Shown: piece by piece, positions 23,611 to 32,061 of the stretch
Numbering within the stretch: position 1 is the first letter of the stretch
How the letters are laid out: the number at the start of each line of letters is the position of its first letter
Assembly (NCBI RefSeq): GCF_000429465.1
Contig: NZ_AUBX01000014.1
Location: 124,001 to 188,000, forward strand
Length of the DNA: 64,000 nt
Reading direction: 5' to 3'
Source of the DNA: Algoriphagus vanfongensis DSM 17529
GTDB lineage: Bacteria > Bacteroidota > Bacteroidia > Cytophagales > Cyclobacteriaceae
Notes under the pieces: generated by a model
Seen by the model: the letters and a program-made list of their open reading frames with translations, nothing else
Databases searched by the model: none
What the model was told of the DNA's origin: nothing
Translations under genes and position numbers: made by a program

Positions 23611-24127
23611 ACTGATCTTCCTTGTAAGCAAAAAGCACATTGAAGGTAGTGAGCGACCCATAGCAGCGCGTGATGTACTGTTGTAAATGAACACGATCTT
23701 CATCGTCCAGTTTCGGGTGATTATTGATGTTTTGCTCCAGCACCCGGAGCTTCTCTCTGACCATCACGATCTTATGAAAAAAGGTATCCATCGGTATTTC
23801 TTTGCTTTGCAATGCATCATCACCGGGCTGTATCAATACCGAGCCTCCTATCCACTTGCCTCCTAGCGGTACTATAGGCGCCCTTTCCGAAGTCTGAGTC
23901 AAAGCCTCTCGGATCGCTTTTTCGACATCTTTCATCGTCAACATCGGAAAATCGGGCTTTTTGGCCTCTTCAACCTCAAATCCATCATAATCCCGACCCA
24001 AGGTTTTGATTTCTTCAGAATCATAAAAGTAGATTTTATAATATCTCTCGTCTGCAGACAAGATCATTCCCACACCGAATTTGGGGTGGCGCAGCTTGCT
24101 CCCTGGAGCTAGTTCACTGGTAGACAT
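23591..24127 (-). CDS. Conserved protein with CarD/TRCF-like N-terminal tudor segment
   Basis: A 178-residue cytoplasmic protein. Residues 6-50 (LAPGSKLRHPKFGVGMILSA, then YYKIYFYDSEEIKTL) resemble the small SH3/tudor fold seen in CarD, UvrD C-termini and TRCF RNA-polymerase-interacting domains. The remainder is mostly helical: LTMKDVEKAIREALTQ, then DTFFHKIVMVREKLRVLEQN and a C-terminal helix. Such proteins are widespread in Bacteroidota with no assigned role; an interaction with RNA polymerase or DNA is inference from the N-terminal pattern. It is convergent with, and overlaps by 20 bases, the small plus-strand gene. Confidence 0.7.
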   Translation of the reverse strand: MSTSELAPGSKLRHPKFGVGMILSADERYYKIYFYDSEEIKTLGRDYDGFEVEEAKKPDFPMLTMKDVEKAIREALTQTSERAPIVPLGGKWIGGSVLIQPGDDALQSKEIPMDTFFHKIVMVREKLRVLEQNINNHPKLDDEDRVHLQQYITRCYGSLTTFNVLFAYKEDQFKGSGG

Positions 24128-24191
24128 ATTTTAAAAAGGTTAAATTGACAACCCCAAAATAGTGATATTTTAGAATTGATCTCTCAAAGGC

Positions 24192-24803
24192 ATGAAACTA
24201 TACAGACAACTTTTACTACCTGCAATATCTATATTTCTTGGGTTCACTTTTTTCGGAGCAGGCATGGGCAAATTATTCGCTGCTCATCAGTACATCGGCT
24301 GGATCGGACCGGTCTGGCTGATAGAGCGACTAGAAGAGTATCAACTTGGCTTTTATGCTAAGTTCATAGCATTTTCTCAAGTAGTGATCGGCTATTTACT
24401 CCTCACGCTGAGATTTAGACTAGTGGGAGGCATCATGATGATTCCCTTGATTCTCAACATCCTGATGGTGACTATTTCCCAAAATTGGAAAGGAACGCCC
24501 TTTGTCCTAGGCTTTCTCCTCTTGCTGAATCTCTTGATTTTGCTCCCCTATAGACATTTTCTTGGACCGCTGCTAAACGAAGAAATCACCAGCACCACTC
24601 CAACCAAAGCCATAGCCCGCAGTACGCAAGGACATTGGGTTTGGCTGAGCGGGATGGCTTTACAACTGGCGGCTATTGGTGTTTCCTATCATGAAATAAA
24701 ACTATCCTTTATTCTATCAGCTTTGGGCATTCTACTTTCATTTTTGAGCTTTCGAGTAGACCGCGGTCAGAGTCAAGTGAGACCCAAACCCACCCTTTCT
24801 TGA
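24192..24803 (+). CDS. DoxX-like integral membrane protein
   Basis: A 203-residue inner-membrane protein with about six hydrophobic segments. The N-terminal part, LGFTFFGAGMGKLFAAHQYI, matches the DoxX-like pattern in which a GxGKL turn follows the first helix. Helix two is FIAFSQVVIGYLLLTLRF. A charged loop (NEEITSTTPTKAIARSTQGH) splits the protein into a four-helix and a two-helix half. DoxX-like proteins are linked to redox or quinone chemistry, but a specific role cannot be assigned. The stop is followed by the SRP RNA region. Confidence 0.72.
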   Translation: MKLYRQLLLPAISIFLGFTFFGAGMGKLFAAHQYIGWIGPVWLIERLEEYQLGFYAKFIAFSQVVIGYLLLTLRFRLVGGIMMIPLILNILMVTISQNWKGTPFVLGFLLLLNLLILLPYRHFLGPLLNEEITSTTPTKAIARSTQGHWVWLSGMALQLAAIGVSYHEIKLSFILSALGILLSFLSFRVDRGQSQVRPKPTLS

Positions 24804-24883
24804 TCGACAAGGAACACTTAAAAATAAAAGAAACTAAGTATCAGCCCACTACCTTCAAAAGCATCAAAGAATATCGAGATTCA

Positions 24884-24913
24884 TTGGAAAGAGAGATTTT
24901 TGCTTTACCTTTG
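24884..24913 (+). promoter_or_regulatory. Promoter of the SRP RNA gene
   Basis: TTGG (24884-24887), 18 bases, then TACCTTTG (24906-24913), an excellent match to the phylum consensus. The predicted start falls at about 24920, exactly where the RNA stem begins. Confidence 0.85.
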
Positions 24914-24919
24914 TGGCCT

Positions 24920-25008
24920 AGCGGCACGACCAGCTCCTGCTGAATCCCCCAGGCCCGGAAGGGAGCAAGGGTAGGCGGTTGTAGCGGTGCGATGCCGCTT
25001 CTTTTTTT
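24920..25008 (+). ncRNA. ffs: Signal recognition particle RNA (4.5S type)
   Basis: The small bacterial SRP RNA that with Ffh targets membrane proteins. The universally conserved tip is present: CCCAGGCCCGGAAGGGAGCA around 24947-24966, with the GGAA tetraloop and the asymmetric AGCA/CC internal loop that bind Ffh. The outer stem AGCGGCA (24920-24926) pairs with TGCCGCT (24993-24999), giving a core of about 80 nt. A T-run at 25001-25008 marks termination. The 5' end is set by the promoter; the 3' end is set by the T-run and may vary by a few bases. No Alu domain is present. Confidence 0.93.
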
Positions 25009-25060
25009 GCCTATTTGGCAAACCTCTCTTTTTTTCCATTCCGTATCCTGATTTATCTTT

Positions 25061-25068
25061 TAACTTTG
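25061..25068 (+). promoter_or_regulatory. Putative -7 element for the transaldolase gene
   Basis: TAACTTTG is an exact TAnnTTTG match 62 bases before the transaldolase start. No TTG is seen at the proper -33 distance, so this is tentative. Confidence 0.4.
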
Positions 25069-25129
25069 TCTGCGACAAGTCCTCGTGAGGGCTTTCTCAT
25101 TTAGCAATTCAAATCAAATACCTATTTAC

Positions 25130-25789
25130 ATGAAATTCTTTATTGACACTGCGAATCTCGCTGAGATTCAAGAAGCCTACGACTTGGGAGTACTAGACGG
25201 AGTGACTACCAATCCGTCTTTGATGGCCAAAGAAGGCATCACAGGAGATGAAAATGTGCGAGCGCACTACAAGTCTATCTGCGACATCGTCGACGACAAA
25301 GTCAGCGCAGAAGTGATCTCCACCGATTTTGAAGGCATGATCCGCGAAGGAAAAGAGCTTGCAAAAATCGACGACAAAATCGTCGTGAAAATCCCAATGA
25401 TCAAGGATGGTGTCAAAGCAATCAAGTATTTCCATAGCGAAGGTATCCGTACCAACTGTACCCTGATCTTCTCTTCCGGACAAGCACTTTTGGCCGCCAA
25501 AGCAGGAGCCTCTTATGTGTCTCCATTCATCGGAAGATTGGATGACATTTCTTTTGATGGACTGGAGTTGATCGAGCAGATCGTGCATATCTACCAGACT
25601 TATGGTTTTGCCACGGAAGTACTGGCAGCCTCAGTACGTCATACAATGCATTTGATCAAATGCGCTGAGATCGGTGCAGATGTAGTGACTTGCCCGCTCA
25701 AAGTCATCACCGGATTACTCAAGCATCCATTGACAGATTCAGGACTAGCACAGTTTTTGGCAGATCATGCCAAAGCCGCAGGAAAATAA
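25130..25789 (+). CDS. fsa: Transaldolase, short FSA/TalC type
   Basis: A 219-residue enzyme of the transaldolase/fructose-6-phosphate aldolase family, acting on sugar phosphates in the non-oxidative pentose phosphate route. The start is ATG 25130 ([13 protein letters not shown]), the canonical N-terminus; the longer frame from 25085 is rejected. Motifs: [13 protein letters not shown], the Schiff-base lysine in [10 protein letters not shown] (about residue 87), [20 protein letters not shown], and SPFIGRLDD. The length fits the short subfamily (about 215-220) rather than TalA/B (about 315). Sequence alone does not separate transaldolase from aldolase activity. It is followed by an intrinsic terminator. 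Confidence 0.93.
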   Translation: MKFFIDTANLAEIQEAYDLGVLDGVTTNPSLMAKEGITGDENVRAHYKSICDIVDDKVSAEVISTDFEGMIREGKELAKIDDKIVVKIPMIKDGVKAIKYFHSEGIRTNCTLIFSSGQALLAAKAGASYVSPFIGRLDDISFDGLELIEQIVHIYQTYGFATEVLAASVRHTMHLIKCAEIGADVVTCPLKVITGLLKHPLTDSGLAQFLADHAKAAGK

Positions 25790-25798
25790 TCAATCAGG

Positions 25799-25825
25799 AG
25801 GTTGGCCGAAAGGTCAACCTTTTTT
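25799..25825 (+). terminator. Intrinsic terminator after transaldolase
   Basis: AGGTTGGCC, loop GAAA, GGTCAACCT (one G-T pair), then a T-run. Confidence 0.8.
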
Positions 25826-25836
25826 AACCTTCCTCC

Positions 25837-26040
25837 ATGTATATCATCAAAGTAAAAGGGAAAGCTAAAATCCCAGACTACATTCAGATTCGTGACGAAA
25901 ACTTCGTACTCGTGGCCTATTTCAGAGCAGATAGACCTATGAAAAACATTGAAAAATTTGGCTTGGAAGGAAAAGAGAAAGAACTCGAAGCATTGATAGA
26001 ATCCCTTCCTTTCGGAAAATTACAAAAACTAGCTATTTAA
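25837..26040 (+). CDS. Small conserved-type protein upstream of FtsE
   Basis: A 67-residue soluble protein: MYIIKVKGKAKIPDYIQIRD at the start, then VLVAYFRADRPMKNIEKFGL and a C-terminal helix ELEALIESLPFGKLQKLAI. It has no membrane segment. It ends two bases before the ftsE start, so the two are almost certainly co-translated. The name 'fibronectin-binding protein' is sometimes given to such short Bacteroidota proteins, but nothing in the sequence supports it. A regulatory or accessory role for the ATPase is inference from position. Confidence 0.72.
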   Translation: MYIIKVKGKAKIPDYIQIRDENFVLVAYFRADRPMKNIEKFGLEGKEKELEALIESLPFGKLQKLAI

Positions 26041-26042
26041 CT

Positions 26043-26753
26043 ATGGATTTCAGTACTCAACCTGTACTTCAAGTCAACAATGCCACCATCTTTCAGGGAA
26101 TAGATCCCATTCTAGCTGATGTCAGTTTTTCGGTAGAGCAGCACGAATTTGTCTTTCTGATCGGTCAGACAGGCAGTGGTAAGAGTTCCCTTCTCAAAAC
26201 ACTCTATGCCGATCTGGCTCTCAAAAGTGGAAAAGCTGAAATCGCCGGCTTTGATCTGACAGATATCAAAACTTCCGAAATCCCCTTTCTGAGAAGAAAA
26301 TTGGGAATCATATTTCAGGATTTCCAACTTTTCAATGACCGCACGGTCGGAGAGAATCTCGACTTTGTGATGAAAGCCACCGGTTGGAAGGATAAAAACA
26401 AAATAAATGAACGCATGGCTGAAGTGCTTATGCTGGTAGGACTCACCAATGCGTCTTCAAAAATGCCTCACCAACTCTCCGGAGGAGAACAACAGCGTGT
26501 GGTGATTGCCCGAGCTTTGCTCAATGAGCCTTCGATCCTACTAGCCGATGAACCTACCGGAAACTTAGATCCGGATGTAGCAGATGGGATTTTCAAGCTT
26601 TTCCAAGAAATCAACAAAAAAGGAACCGCCATCCTGATGGCAACTCACAACCATGAATTGCTGCGAAAATACCCCTATAGAGTCCTGAAGTGCCAAGACG
26701 GAAAACTGCTTGACAGCCAGACTCATGACGTATCATTTGGAAGCAGTTTTTGA
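26043..26753 (+). CDS. ftsE: FtsE-type cell division ABC ATPase
   Basis: A 236-residue ABC ATPase of the FtsE/LolD group. Walker [10 protein letters not shown] at 41-49, Q-loop in [19 protein letters not shown] (the FQDFxLLxxxTVxEN pattern is typical of FtsE), signature [17 protein letters not shown], Walker [14 protein letters not shown] and H-loop ATHNHELL. FtsE with the membrane protein FtsX activates septal peptidoglycan hydrolases. The partner ftsX is not adjacent in this window, which is common in Bacteroidota. It is translated directly after the 67-residue protein. LolD-like function cannot be fully excluded. Confidence 0.87.
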   Translation: MDFSTQPVLQVNNATIFQGIDPILADVSFSVEQHEFVFLIGQTGSGKSSLLKTLYADLALKSGKAEIAGFDLTDIKTSEIPFLRRKLGIIFQDFQLFNDRTVGENLDFVMKATGWKDKNKINERMAEVLMLVGLTNASSKMPHQLSGGEQQRVVIARALLNEPSILLADEPTGNLDPDVADGIFKLFQEINKKGTAILMATHNHELLRKYPYRVLKCQDGKLLDSQTHDVSFGSSF

Positions 26754-26821
26754 TTTTTTAACTGCGCTACCAAATAACATATGGATTTTTTTACCGTTTA
26801 TTGTTCGACAACTAAACAACT

Positions 26822-28210
26822 ATGAAGCAATCCAAACTATTCACCCTTGCTTTTCTTCTTGGTACCGGATTTCTTTTCTCCTGTGACCCAGACGAAGACC
26901 CAACTCCTCCTGTAGACCCCAGCTCAGAATCCGCTGTCAATGATTGGATTTTTGAAGTGATGAGTCAGGTATATTACTGGCTGGACGATATGAATACTCC
27001 TATTGCGGCAGATTCAGATCCCGAAGATTATTTCGAGTCCTTGCTCAATCGTCCTACAGATAGGTTTTCCGCTATTTATCCGAATTATCAAGATTTGATC
27101 AACGCCCTAAGTGGAGTAACCTTGGAGGCGGGCTATGAATTCACCCTATTCAGAGAAAGCCAAAGCAATGAAAACGTAGTAGCCGAAATCACATACATCA
27201 AAAAGAACAGCCCTGCCGCTTCTGCTGGACTGATGCGCGGAGACATTATCAATGAGATCAATGGTGTCCAAATGACACTCACCAATTATCAACAGGTGTT
27301 GGGCGATATTTCCAGCACCCATACGGTGAATTATTTGCGATTCAATGAAGAACTAAATGGGTACGAAGCAAAAGAAGAAGTGACCATGAATACGATAGAA
27401 CTGGCAGAAAATCCAGTTTTTATCGACACTGTTTACACCATAGACAATTCCAAGATCGGCTATTTGATGTACAACTTTTTCGCTCCAGGGACAGGCGGAT
27501 CCAATACTACTTATGATCAGGAAATAGATGCCGTTTTTGCAAAATTCAAGAATGAAAGCATCCAGCACCTGATAGTGGACCTTCGCTACAATGGAGGTGG
27601 ATATGTGACTTCCGCGGTCAACCTTGCAAGTCTTATTGGGCCTGGGGTAGGTGCTTCGGATATCTTTTCGAAGACTAAATACAATAGCTTCCTCAGTCAA
27701 TATGATGACTTTAAAAACGTACAGACACCATTTAAGGCGAAAGCAGAAAACTTAGGGGCGACTCTCGAAGGCAACAGAGTCTATATTTTGACTTCGGAAA
27801 GAACAGCTTCAGCTTCCGAGCTATTGGTCAATGGCCTCAAACCCTACATGGATGTCTTTTTGATCGGAGATGTCACTTACGGGAAAAACGTGGGTTCTAT
27901 TGCTTTTGAGGATGAAGAGAATGATTCCAACCCTTATGGAATTCTACCAATTGTATCGCAAAGCTTTAATAGCTTGGATCAATCCGATTACACCACTGGA
28001 TTTTCACCAAATATTGAAGTTATAGAATTCACCGAGAGACTACTCCCTCTCGGAGACACCCAAGAGATCATGCTCCGTACGGCTATAGAGCAAATTACAG
28101 GCACGGCTTCCAGCTTAAGAGTTGAAAAGCTAGACAGGCAAGAAATGGGCAGCTCCCTCGATAAGAAAGTTCGGCAGGGAATCATGATCGAAAACAAAAG
28201 ACTTAACTAA
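26822..28210 (+). CDS. S41 family C-terminal processing-type protease, lipoprotein
   Basis: A 462-residue secreted serine protease. The signal peptide ends in the lipobox LLGTGFLFSC (Cys21), so it is a lipoprotein, followed by an acidic, proline-rich linker. An N-terminal helical cap (40-95) precedes a PDZ domain (about 100-185, AASAGLMRGDIINEINGVQ) and the peptidase domain. In the last are VDLRYNGGGYVTSA, then the catalytic serine in SERTASASELLVNG (S330) and lysine in VTYGKNVG (K355), at the 25-residue spacing known for Tsp/CtpA. Targets are unknown; family members degrade or trim surface proteins. A strong terminator follows. Its neighbour is another secreted protease. Confidence 0.92.
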   Translation: MKQSKLFTLAFLLGTGFLFSCDPDEDPTPPVDPSSESAVNDWIFEVMSQVYYWLDDMNTPIAADSDPEDYFESLLNRPTDRFSAIYPNYQDLINALSGVTLEAGYEFTLFRESQSNENVVAEITYIKKNSPAASAGLMRGDIINEINGVQMTLTNYQQVLGDISSTHTVNYLRFNEELNGYEAKEEVTMNTIELAENPVFIDTVYTIDNSKIGYLMYNFFAPGTGGSNTTYDQEIDAVFAKFKNESIQHLIVDLRYNGGGYVTSAVNLASLIGPGVGASDIFSKTKYNSFLSQYDDFKNVQTPFKAKAENLGATLEGNRVYILTSERTASASELLVNGLKPYMDVFLIGDVTYGKNVGSIAFEDEENDSNPYGILPIVSQSFNSLDQSDYTTGFSPNIEVIEFTERLLPLGDTQEIMLRTAIEQITGTASSLRVEKLDRQEMGSSLDKKVRQGIMIENKRLN

Positions 28211-28215
28211 TACCT

Positions 28216-28247
28216 AAAAAAGCCTCATCACAAATGAGGCTTTTTTT
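28216..28247 (+). terminator. Intrinsic terminator after S41 protease
   Basis: AAAAAAGCCTCAT, short loop, ATGAGGCTTTTTTT: near-perfect stem with T-run, six bases after the stop. Confidence 0.88.
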
Positions 28248-28349
28248 ACATCTCTCTTCGGTACTTTGTACTCATTCCAAATACCCTGAGTTTATTTCAC
28301 TATTTCATCAAAAAACTTAACTTGATGAAAACCAATCAACTAAACTCAA

Positions 28350-29567
28350 ATGTTAAAACTTTGGAATCCCCGAGCTTTACTTAGCTTAGCGGCAGTAGGA
28401 GCGATGACTTTTGCTTGCCAACCTCAAGAAGAAAATCCAATACCATCTACTGAATCGGTAGAATTTATTGGCTACGCTCACGGAGAAATCATTCCGGGCA
28501 AATACATCGTCCGATTGAACCCCTCACAAATCAACTTTAGGAAGACGCAGGATTATGCTGCAAATACTGCAAGCATGCGAAAGATCAGTGAAGATCTTCT
28601 TTCTAAGTACAGAATTGACGCTGGAAATATTGAGCATGTCTACGGCAGTTCTATCGAAGGATTTTCTGCAACTCTTTCGCAGGACCAATACCAATCGCTC
28701 CTTGGAGATCCTTCTGTCCAATATATTGAGCAAGACCGAGTAGTGATGCTGGCACCTCCTCCAGGCAAAGGCAAAGGCGGAAATAACGGAGGCAGCAACC
28801 CTCAGGAAATTCCCTGGGGAATCACAAGAGTTGGCGGAGGATCCTATAGTGGAAGTAATAAAGCCTACATCATAGATTCCGGAATAGACTCCAGCCATCC
28901 AGATCTAAATGTCTCTGCGAATCTAGGATACAATGCATTCACCAAAGGCAGAGACTCAGACATTACTTCTGACGGAAACGGCCACGGCACCCACGTAGCT
29001 GGAACAGTGGGAGCGATAGATAATGAAATCGGAGTAATAGGAGTTGCCCCCGGAGTCACACTCGTTCCAATCAAAGTTCTGGATAGCAGAGGAAGCGGCT
29101 CTTATTCTGGAGTGATTGCAGGAGTCAATTTTGTAGCTGACAATGCCTCTCCAGGTGATGTAGCCAACATGAGTCTGGGAGGGCCTACTTCCGCTTCTCT
29201 GGATGCTGCTGTGGTGGCGCTCGCACAGTCTGGAGTCAAAGTAGCCTTGGCCGCTGGAAACGAATCTCAAAATGCTAACAACAGTTCTCCTGCTAGAGTA
29301 GAATATTCTGGCGTCTACACTGTTTCAGCCATTGACTCAGATGACAACTTTGCCTATTTCTCAAATTATGGAAATCCCCCTATCGAATACGCAGCCCCCG
29401 GGGTGAACATATTGTCTACGGTTCCTGGAGGCTACGCAAGCTATAACGGAACCTCGATGGCCTCCCCTCACGTAGCTGGTCTCCTACTTTTGGGCACTAT
29501 CCACTCAGACGGCCAGGTCAATAGTGGTGACCCGGACGGCCAACCTGACGTCATCGCCCATCATTAA
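28350..29567 (+). CDS. S8 subtilisin-like serine protease, lipoprotein
   Basis: A 405-residue secreted protease. The lipobox AAVGAMTFAC places the mature Cys at about 23. An inhibitor I9 propeptide lies at about 45-133 (GKYIVRLNPSQ ... VQYIEQDRVV), then a Gly/Lys/Asn linker, and the subtilase domain at 155-400. Catalytic residues: D176 in AYIIDSGID, H212 in GNGHGTHVAGT and S369 in YNGTSMASPHVAG, with the oxyanion asparagine in AAGNES. The fold is proteinase-K-like and compact with no C-terminal sorting domain, so it is probably anchored by its lipid. It may be released after self-cleavage of the propeptide. It lies beside an S41 protease but has its own terminator. Confidence 0.93.
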   Translation: MLKLWNPRALLSLAAVGAMTFACQPQEENPIPSTESVEFIGYAHGEIIPGKYIVRLNPSQINFRKTQDYAANTASMRKISEDLLSKYRIDAGNIEHVYGSSIEGFSATLSQDQYQSLLGDPSVQYIEQDRVVMLAPPPGKGKGGNNGGSNPQEIPWGITRVGGGSYSGSNKAYIIDSGIDSSHPDLNVSANLGYNAFTKGRDSDITSDGNGHGTHVAGTVGAIDNEIGVIGVAPGVTLVPIKVLDSRGSGSYSGVIAGVNFVADNASPGDVANMSLGGPTSASLDAAVVALAQSGVKVALAAGNESQNANNSSPARVEYSGVYTVSAIDSDDNFAYFSNYGNPPIEYAAPGVNILSTVPGGYASYNGTSMASPHVAGLLLLGTIHSDGQVNSGDPDGQPDVIAHH

Positions 29568-29572
29568 CAAGG

Positions 29573-29601
29573 AAAAAGCGGCTGATATCAGCCGCTTTTT
29601 T
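29573..29601 (+). terminator. Intrinsic terminator after S8 protease
   Basis: AAAAAGCGGCTGA-TATC-like palindrome AAAGCGGCTGATATCAGCC, with T-run after the second arm. Confidence 0.85.
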
Positions 29602-29657
29602 CTCATTATCAAATCGTTAAGTTTTTGATTTAACTCTGATTCCTTTTTGAAATCAAA

Positions 29658-29665
29658 TACTTTTG
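29658..29665 (+). promoter_or_regulatory. Putative -7 element directly before a start codon
   Basis: TACTTTTG is an exact consensus match ending only five bases before the ATG at 29671. The predicted transcript would be leaderless or nearly so. No TTG at -33 spacing was found. Confidence 0.45.
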
Positions 29666-29670
29666 CAGCT

Positions 29671-29883
29671 ATGGAAGCTACAGCCAGTTTTATATTGATT
29701 TTAGGAATTTATTTCATGGGCACCTTGGCAATCATCCAGCAAGTGATCCATCCCAAACGAGAATTGGTACCGGTCAATGGAGGCAAGGGCAAAACGTGGG
29801 TTACCAATTATGCCAAAATAATCGGCTTGAGTTTTTTGCTTTCCGCATTCTGCACTAGCTTGGCATATATTCTTTTTATATAA
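29671..29883 (+). CDS. Small two-helix membrane protein
   Basis: A 70-residue protein with two hydrophobic segments (MEATASFILILGIYFMGTLA and IIGLSFLLSAFCTSLAYILF) separated by a basic loop (HPKRELVPVNGGKGKTWVTN). A TTG eight codons earlier is rejected because it lies upstream of the promoter-like element. No family is recognised; proteins of this shape are often subunits or stress-related peptides. It ends three bases before a bidirectional terminator shared with the convergent TPR gene. Confidence 0.7.
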   Translation: MEATASFILILGIYFMGTLAIIQQVIHPKRELVPVNGGKGKTWVTNYAKIIGLSFLLSAFCTSLAYILFI

Positions 29884-29906
29884 AAAAAACCGGCTTTCGC
29901 CGGTTT
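29884..29906. terminator. Bidirectional terminator between convergent genes
   Basis: AAACCGGC, loop TTTC, GCCGGTTT; the minus-strand side is followed by eight T, so it mainly serves the TPR gene. Confidence 0.82.
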
Positions 29907-29911
29907 CGTTG

Positions 29912-30616
29912 TTATTGCGCTTTTTGCAAATTTTCTTTAGCTAGCTGGAAATTCGGATCCAACTGGATGGCTTCTTCAAAAGCCGTCTTCGCTTCAGTTT
30001 TAGAACCTTGATCCAAATAAATCATCCCTTTGAGATTCGATGCAGCCGCCTTCATCAAGACCTCTTGTGTTTCTGTTTGACTGACAGGAAATCCAATTTT
30101 ATCTTCTGGCTTTGCATTTTTGAGAAGCATATTCGTAGAGTTCAATGCTTCTTCATAGCGCTTCAAATTATACTGGATAAACGCAGACTTGTAAAGGCTA
30201 AAGTTATCACCAGTCAACAAGTATAGGCTCTCAAAATGAGGCAATGCTCGATCCAAAGCACCTACTTGCTCTAGGGAGTAAGCAGCGATTTCCAAAGCTG
30301 CCACATTTTGATCATTAACTTCCAGGATATCCAAAGAGGCCAAAGCTGCAGACATCGCCTGACCTGTCTCAAAATACAAGGAGGCCAATGCCTCTAGATA
30401 GCGTAGATTTTCAGGATTTCTCACGATGAGATCGTACAAGATCGTCTTGGCAGCTGCCGGATCATTGTATCTCAACGCTAATTGATAGGAAGCTTGGTTT
30501 TGGACATTCAATACTGATCGGACCTTTGGATCCAGTCTTGGGATGGAATCATTGGTCTGAGCTTGTAGACCATGTCCCAGCATGGCTACCAGCATAATAA
30601 GGAGTACTCGTTTCAT
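29912..30616 (-). CDS. Exported TPR-repeat protein
   Basis: A 234-residue periplasmic or envelope protein. A signal peptide (MKRVLLIMLVAMLGHGLQAQ) is followed by a helical solenoid of about five tetratricopeptide repeats, for example LRYLEALASLYFETGQAMSA, VAALEIAAYSLEQVGALDRA and the last repeat AKTAFEEAIQLDPNFQLAKE. TPR proteins act as protein-binding scaffolds; no client is indicated. It lies 26 bases downstream of cca on the same strand and is probably in the same transcript, though a functional link to tRNA maturation is not evident. Confidence 0.85.
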   Translation of the reverse strand: MKRVLLIMLVAMLGHGLQAQTNDSIPRLDPKVRSVLNVQNQASYQLALRYNDPAAAKTILYDLIVRNPENLRYLEALASLYFETGQAMSAALASLDILEVNDQNVAALEIAAYSLEQVGALDRALPHFESLYLLTGDNFSLYKSAFIQYNLKRYEEALNSTNMLLKNAKPEDKIGFPVSQTETQEVLMKAAASNLKGMIYLDQGSKTEAKTAFEEAIQLDPNFQLAKENLQKAQ

Positions 30617-30642
30617 TTTGTAATTAGTAATTATTCTTTCAA

Positions 30643-32061
30643 TTAGGATTTGGGCCGGAGACCTTTTGTTGCGGCGATCTCGACCATCAGATTTCTGGCT
30701 TCTTGAGGGTTATTCTGAATTTTGCCCTCCAATATAGCCTCTTTAATTTCTTCTTTTATTTCTCCGACAACTTTTGAAGGTTTCAAATCAAAAATTTCCA
30801 TGATTTCCTCCCCACTGATTGGAGGTTGGAAATTTCTCACTTGATCCTTTTCCTCCACTTCTTGGAGTTTTTGCTCTACTTTATCAAAATTGTCCAGATA
30901 GCGCTTGACCTTCTTGTTGTTTTTGGAAGTGATATCCGCTCTGCATAGCTTCATCAAGTCATCGATCGCATCTCCCGCATCAAAAAGTAACCTTCTCAAT
31001 GCCGAATCTGTCACTTCATCTTTGACCAATGCGATGGGTCTCAGATGAAGACGGACCAGCTTTTGGACAAACTTCATCCGCTCATCCATTGGCAGCTTCA
31101 ATCTCTTGAATATCCCAGGAGTCATCCGAGCTCCCTTGTCCTCATGTCCGTGAAATGTCCACCCAACTTTGGCATTGAACCTCTTGGTAGCTGGTTTTGC
31201 TATGTCATGCAAAATCGCCGCCCATCGAAGCCAGAGATCCTCACTCACCTGAGAGACATTATCCAAAACTTGGAGCGTATGGTAGAAATTATCCTTGTGA
31301 GACTTATCATCCACTGAGTCTACCCCTTGGAGTTCGACCATTTCCGGAAAAAACTCATGAAGCAATTTCCCCGCAAATAGGAGTTTGAATCCATAAGACG
31401 GCTTATCACTCAATACAATTTTATTGAGCTCAGTAATGATTCTTTCTGCAGAAATAATCTGGAGTCTTGAGGCATTCTTTTCGATGGCAAAGAAAGTATC
31501 AGGATCGATGTCAAAACTGAGCTGCGAGGCAAAACGCACCGCTCGCAACATCCTCAAAGGATCGTCCGAAAAAGTCACATCTGGATCAAGCGGTGTTTTG
31601 ATGTTTTTCCGCTTCAGATCTACAAGTCCATCAAAAGGATCCAGTAAATCCCCGTAATTCTCCGGATTCAATGAAATAGCCATTGCATTGATGGTAAAAT
31701 CACGACGCTCCAGATCTTCTTGCAAGGTCCCATCTTCTACGATAGGTTTTCGGCTTTCTGATCGATACGATTCCTTTCTCGCTCCCACAAATTCCAACTC
31801 CGCATCCTCCAACTTGAGCATCGCGGTACCAAAATTTTTAAATACCGAAAGCGGCACATGAAAGTCAAACTGACGCTCGACCTCCTCGGCGAGAGCTATC
31901 CCGCTTCCCACACAGGTAAAATCAAGATCCTTGCTGGACCTCCCCAAAATCAAATCTCTGACATAGCCGCCCACCACGTAGGTTTCCAAGCCTAGATTTT
32001 GAGCGGCTTTTGATACTTTGGCAAAAATGCCATTTTGATCTAGTTGTTCTTTAAAATTCAT
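30643..32061 (-). CDS. cca: CCA-adding tRNA nucleotidyltransferase with HD domain
   Basis: A 472-residue enzyme that adds or repairs the 3' CCA of tRNAs. The polymerase head has VVGGYVRDLILGR with the metal-binding DLDF, and LERRDFTINAMA (base recognition). The neck/body follows, and a C-terminal HD domain (RWAAILHDIAKPATKRF) is typical of Bacteroidota and Gram-negative enzymes with phosphohydrolase activity. The start is ATG 32061, overlapping the previous stop as ATGA; the open frame up to 32220 is non-coding in character. The two tRNAs in this window lack an encoded CCA, so the enzyme is needed. Confidence 0.94.
   Translation of the reverse strand: MNFKEQLDQNGIFAKVSKAAQNLGLETYVVGGYVRDLILGRSSKDLDFTCVGSGIALAEEVERQFDFHVPLSVFKNFGTAMLKLEDAELEFVGARKESYRSESRKPIVEDGTLQEDLERRDFTINAMAISLNPENYGDLLDPFDGLVDLKRKNIKTPLDPDVTFSDDPLRMLRAVRFASQLSFDIDPDTFFAIEKNASRLQIISAERIITELNKIVLSDKPSYGFKLLFAGKLLHEFFPEMVELQGVDSVDDKSHKDNFYHTLQVLDNVSQVSEDLWLRWAAILHDIAKPATKRFNAKVGWTFHGHEDKGARMTPGIFKRLKLPMDERMKFVQKLVRLHLRPIALVKDEVTDSALRRLLFDAGDAIDDLMKLCRADITSKNNKKVKRYLDNFDKVEQKLQEVEEKDQVRNFQPPISGEEIMEIFDLKPSKVVGEIKEEIKEAILEGKIQNNPQEARNLMVEIAATKGLRPKS

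Noticed and set aside
31045-31317. Plus-strand frames opposite cca
   Set aside because: They are antisense to a well-conserved enzyme and have no start context or domain.
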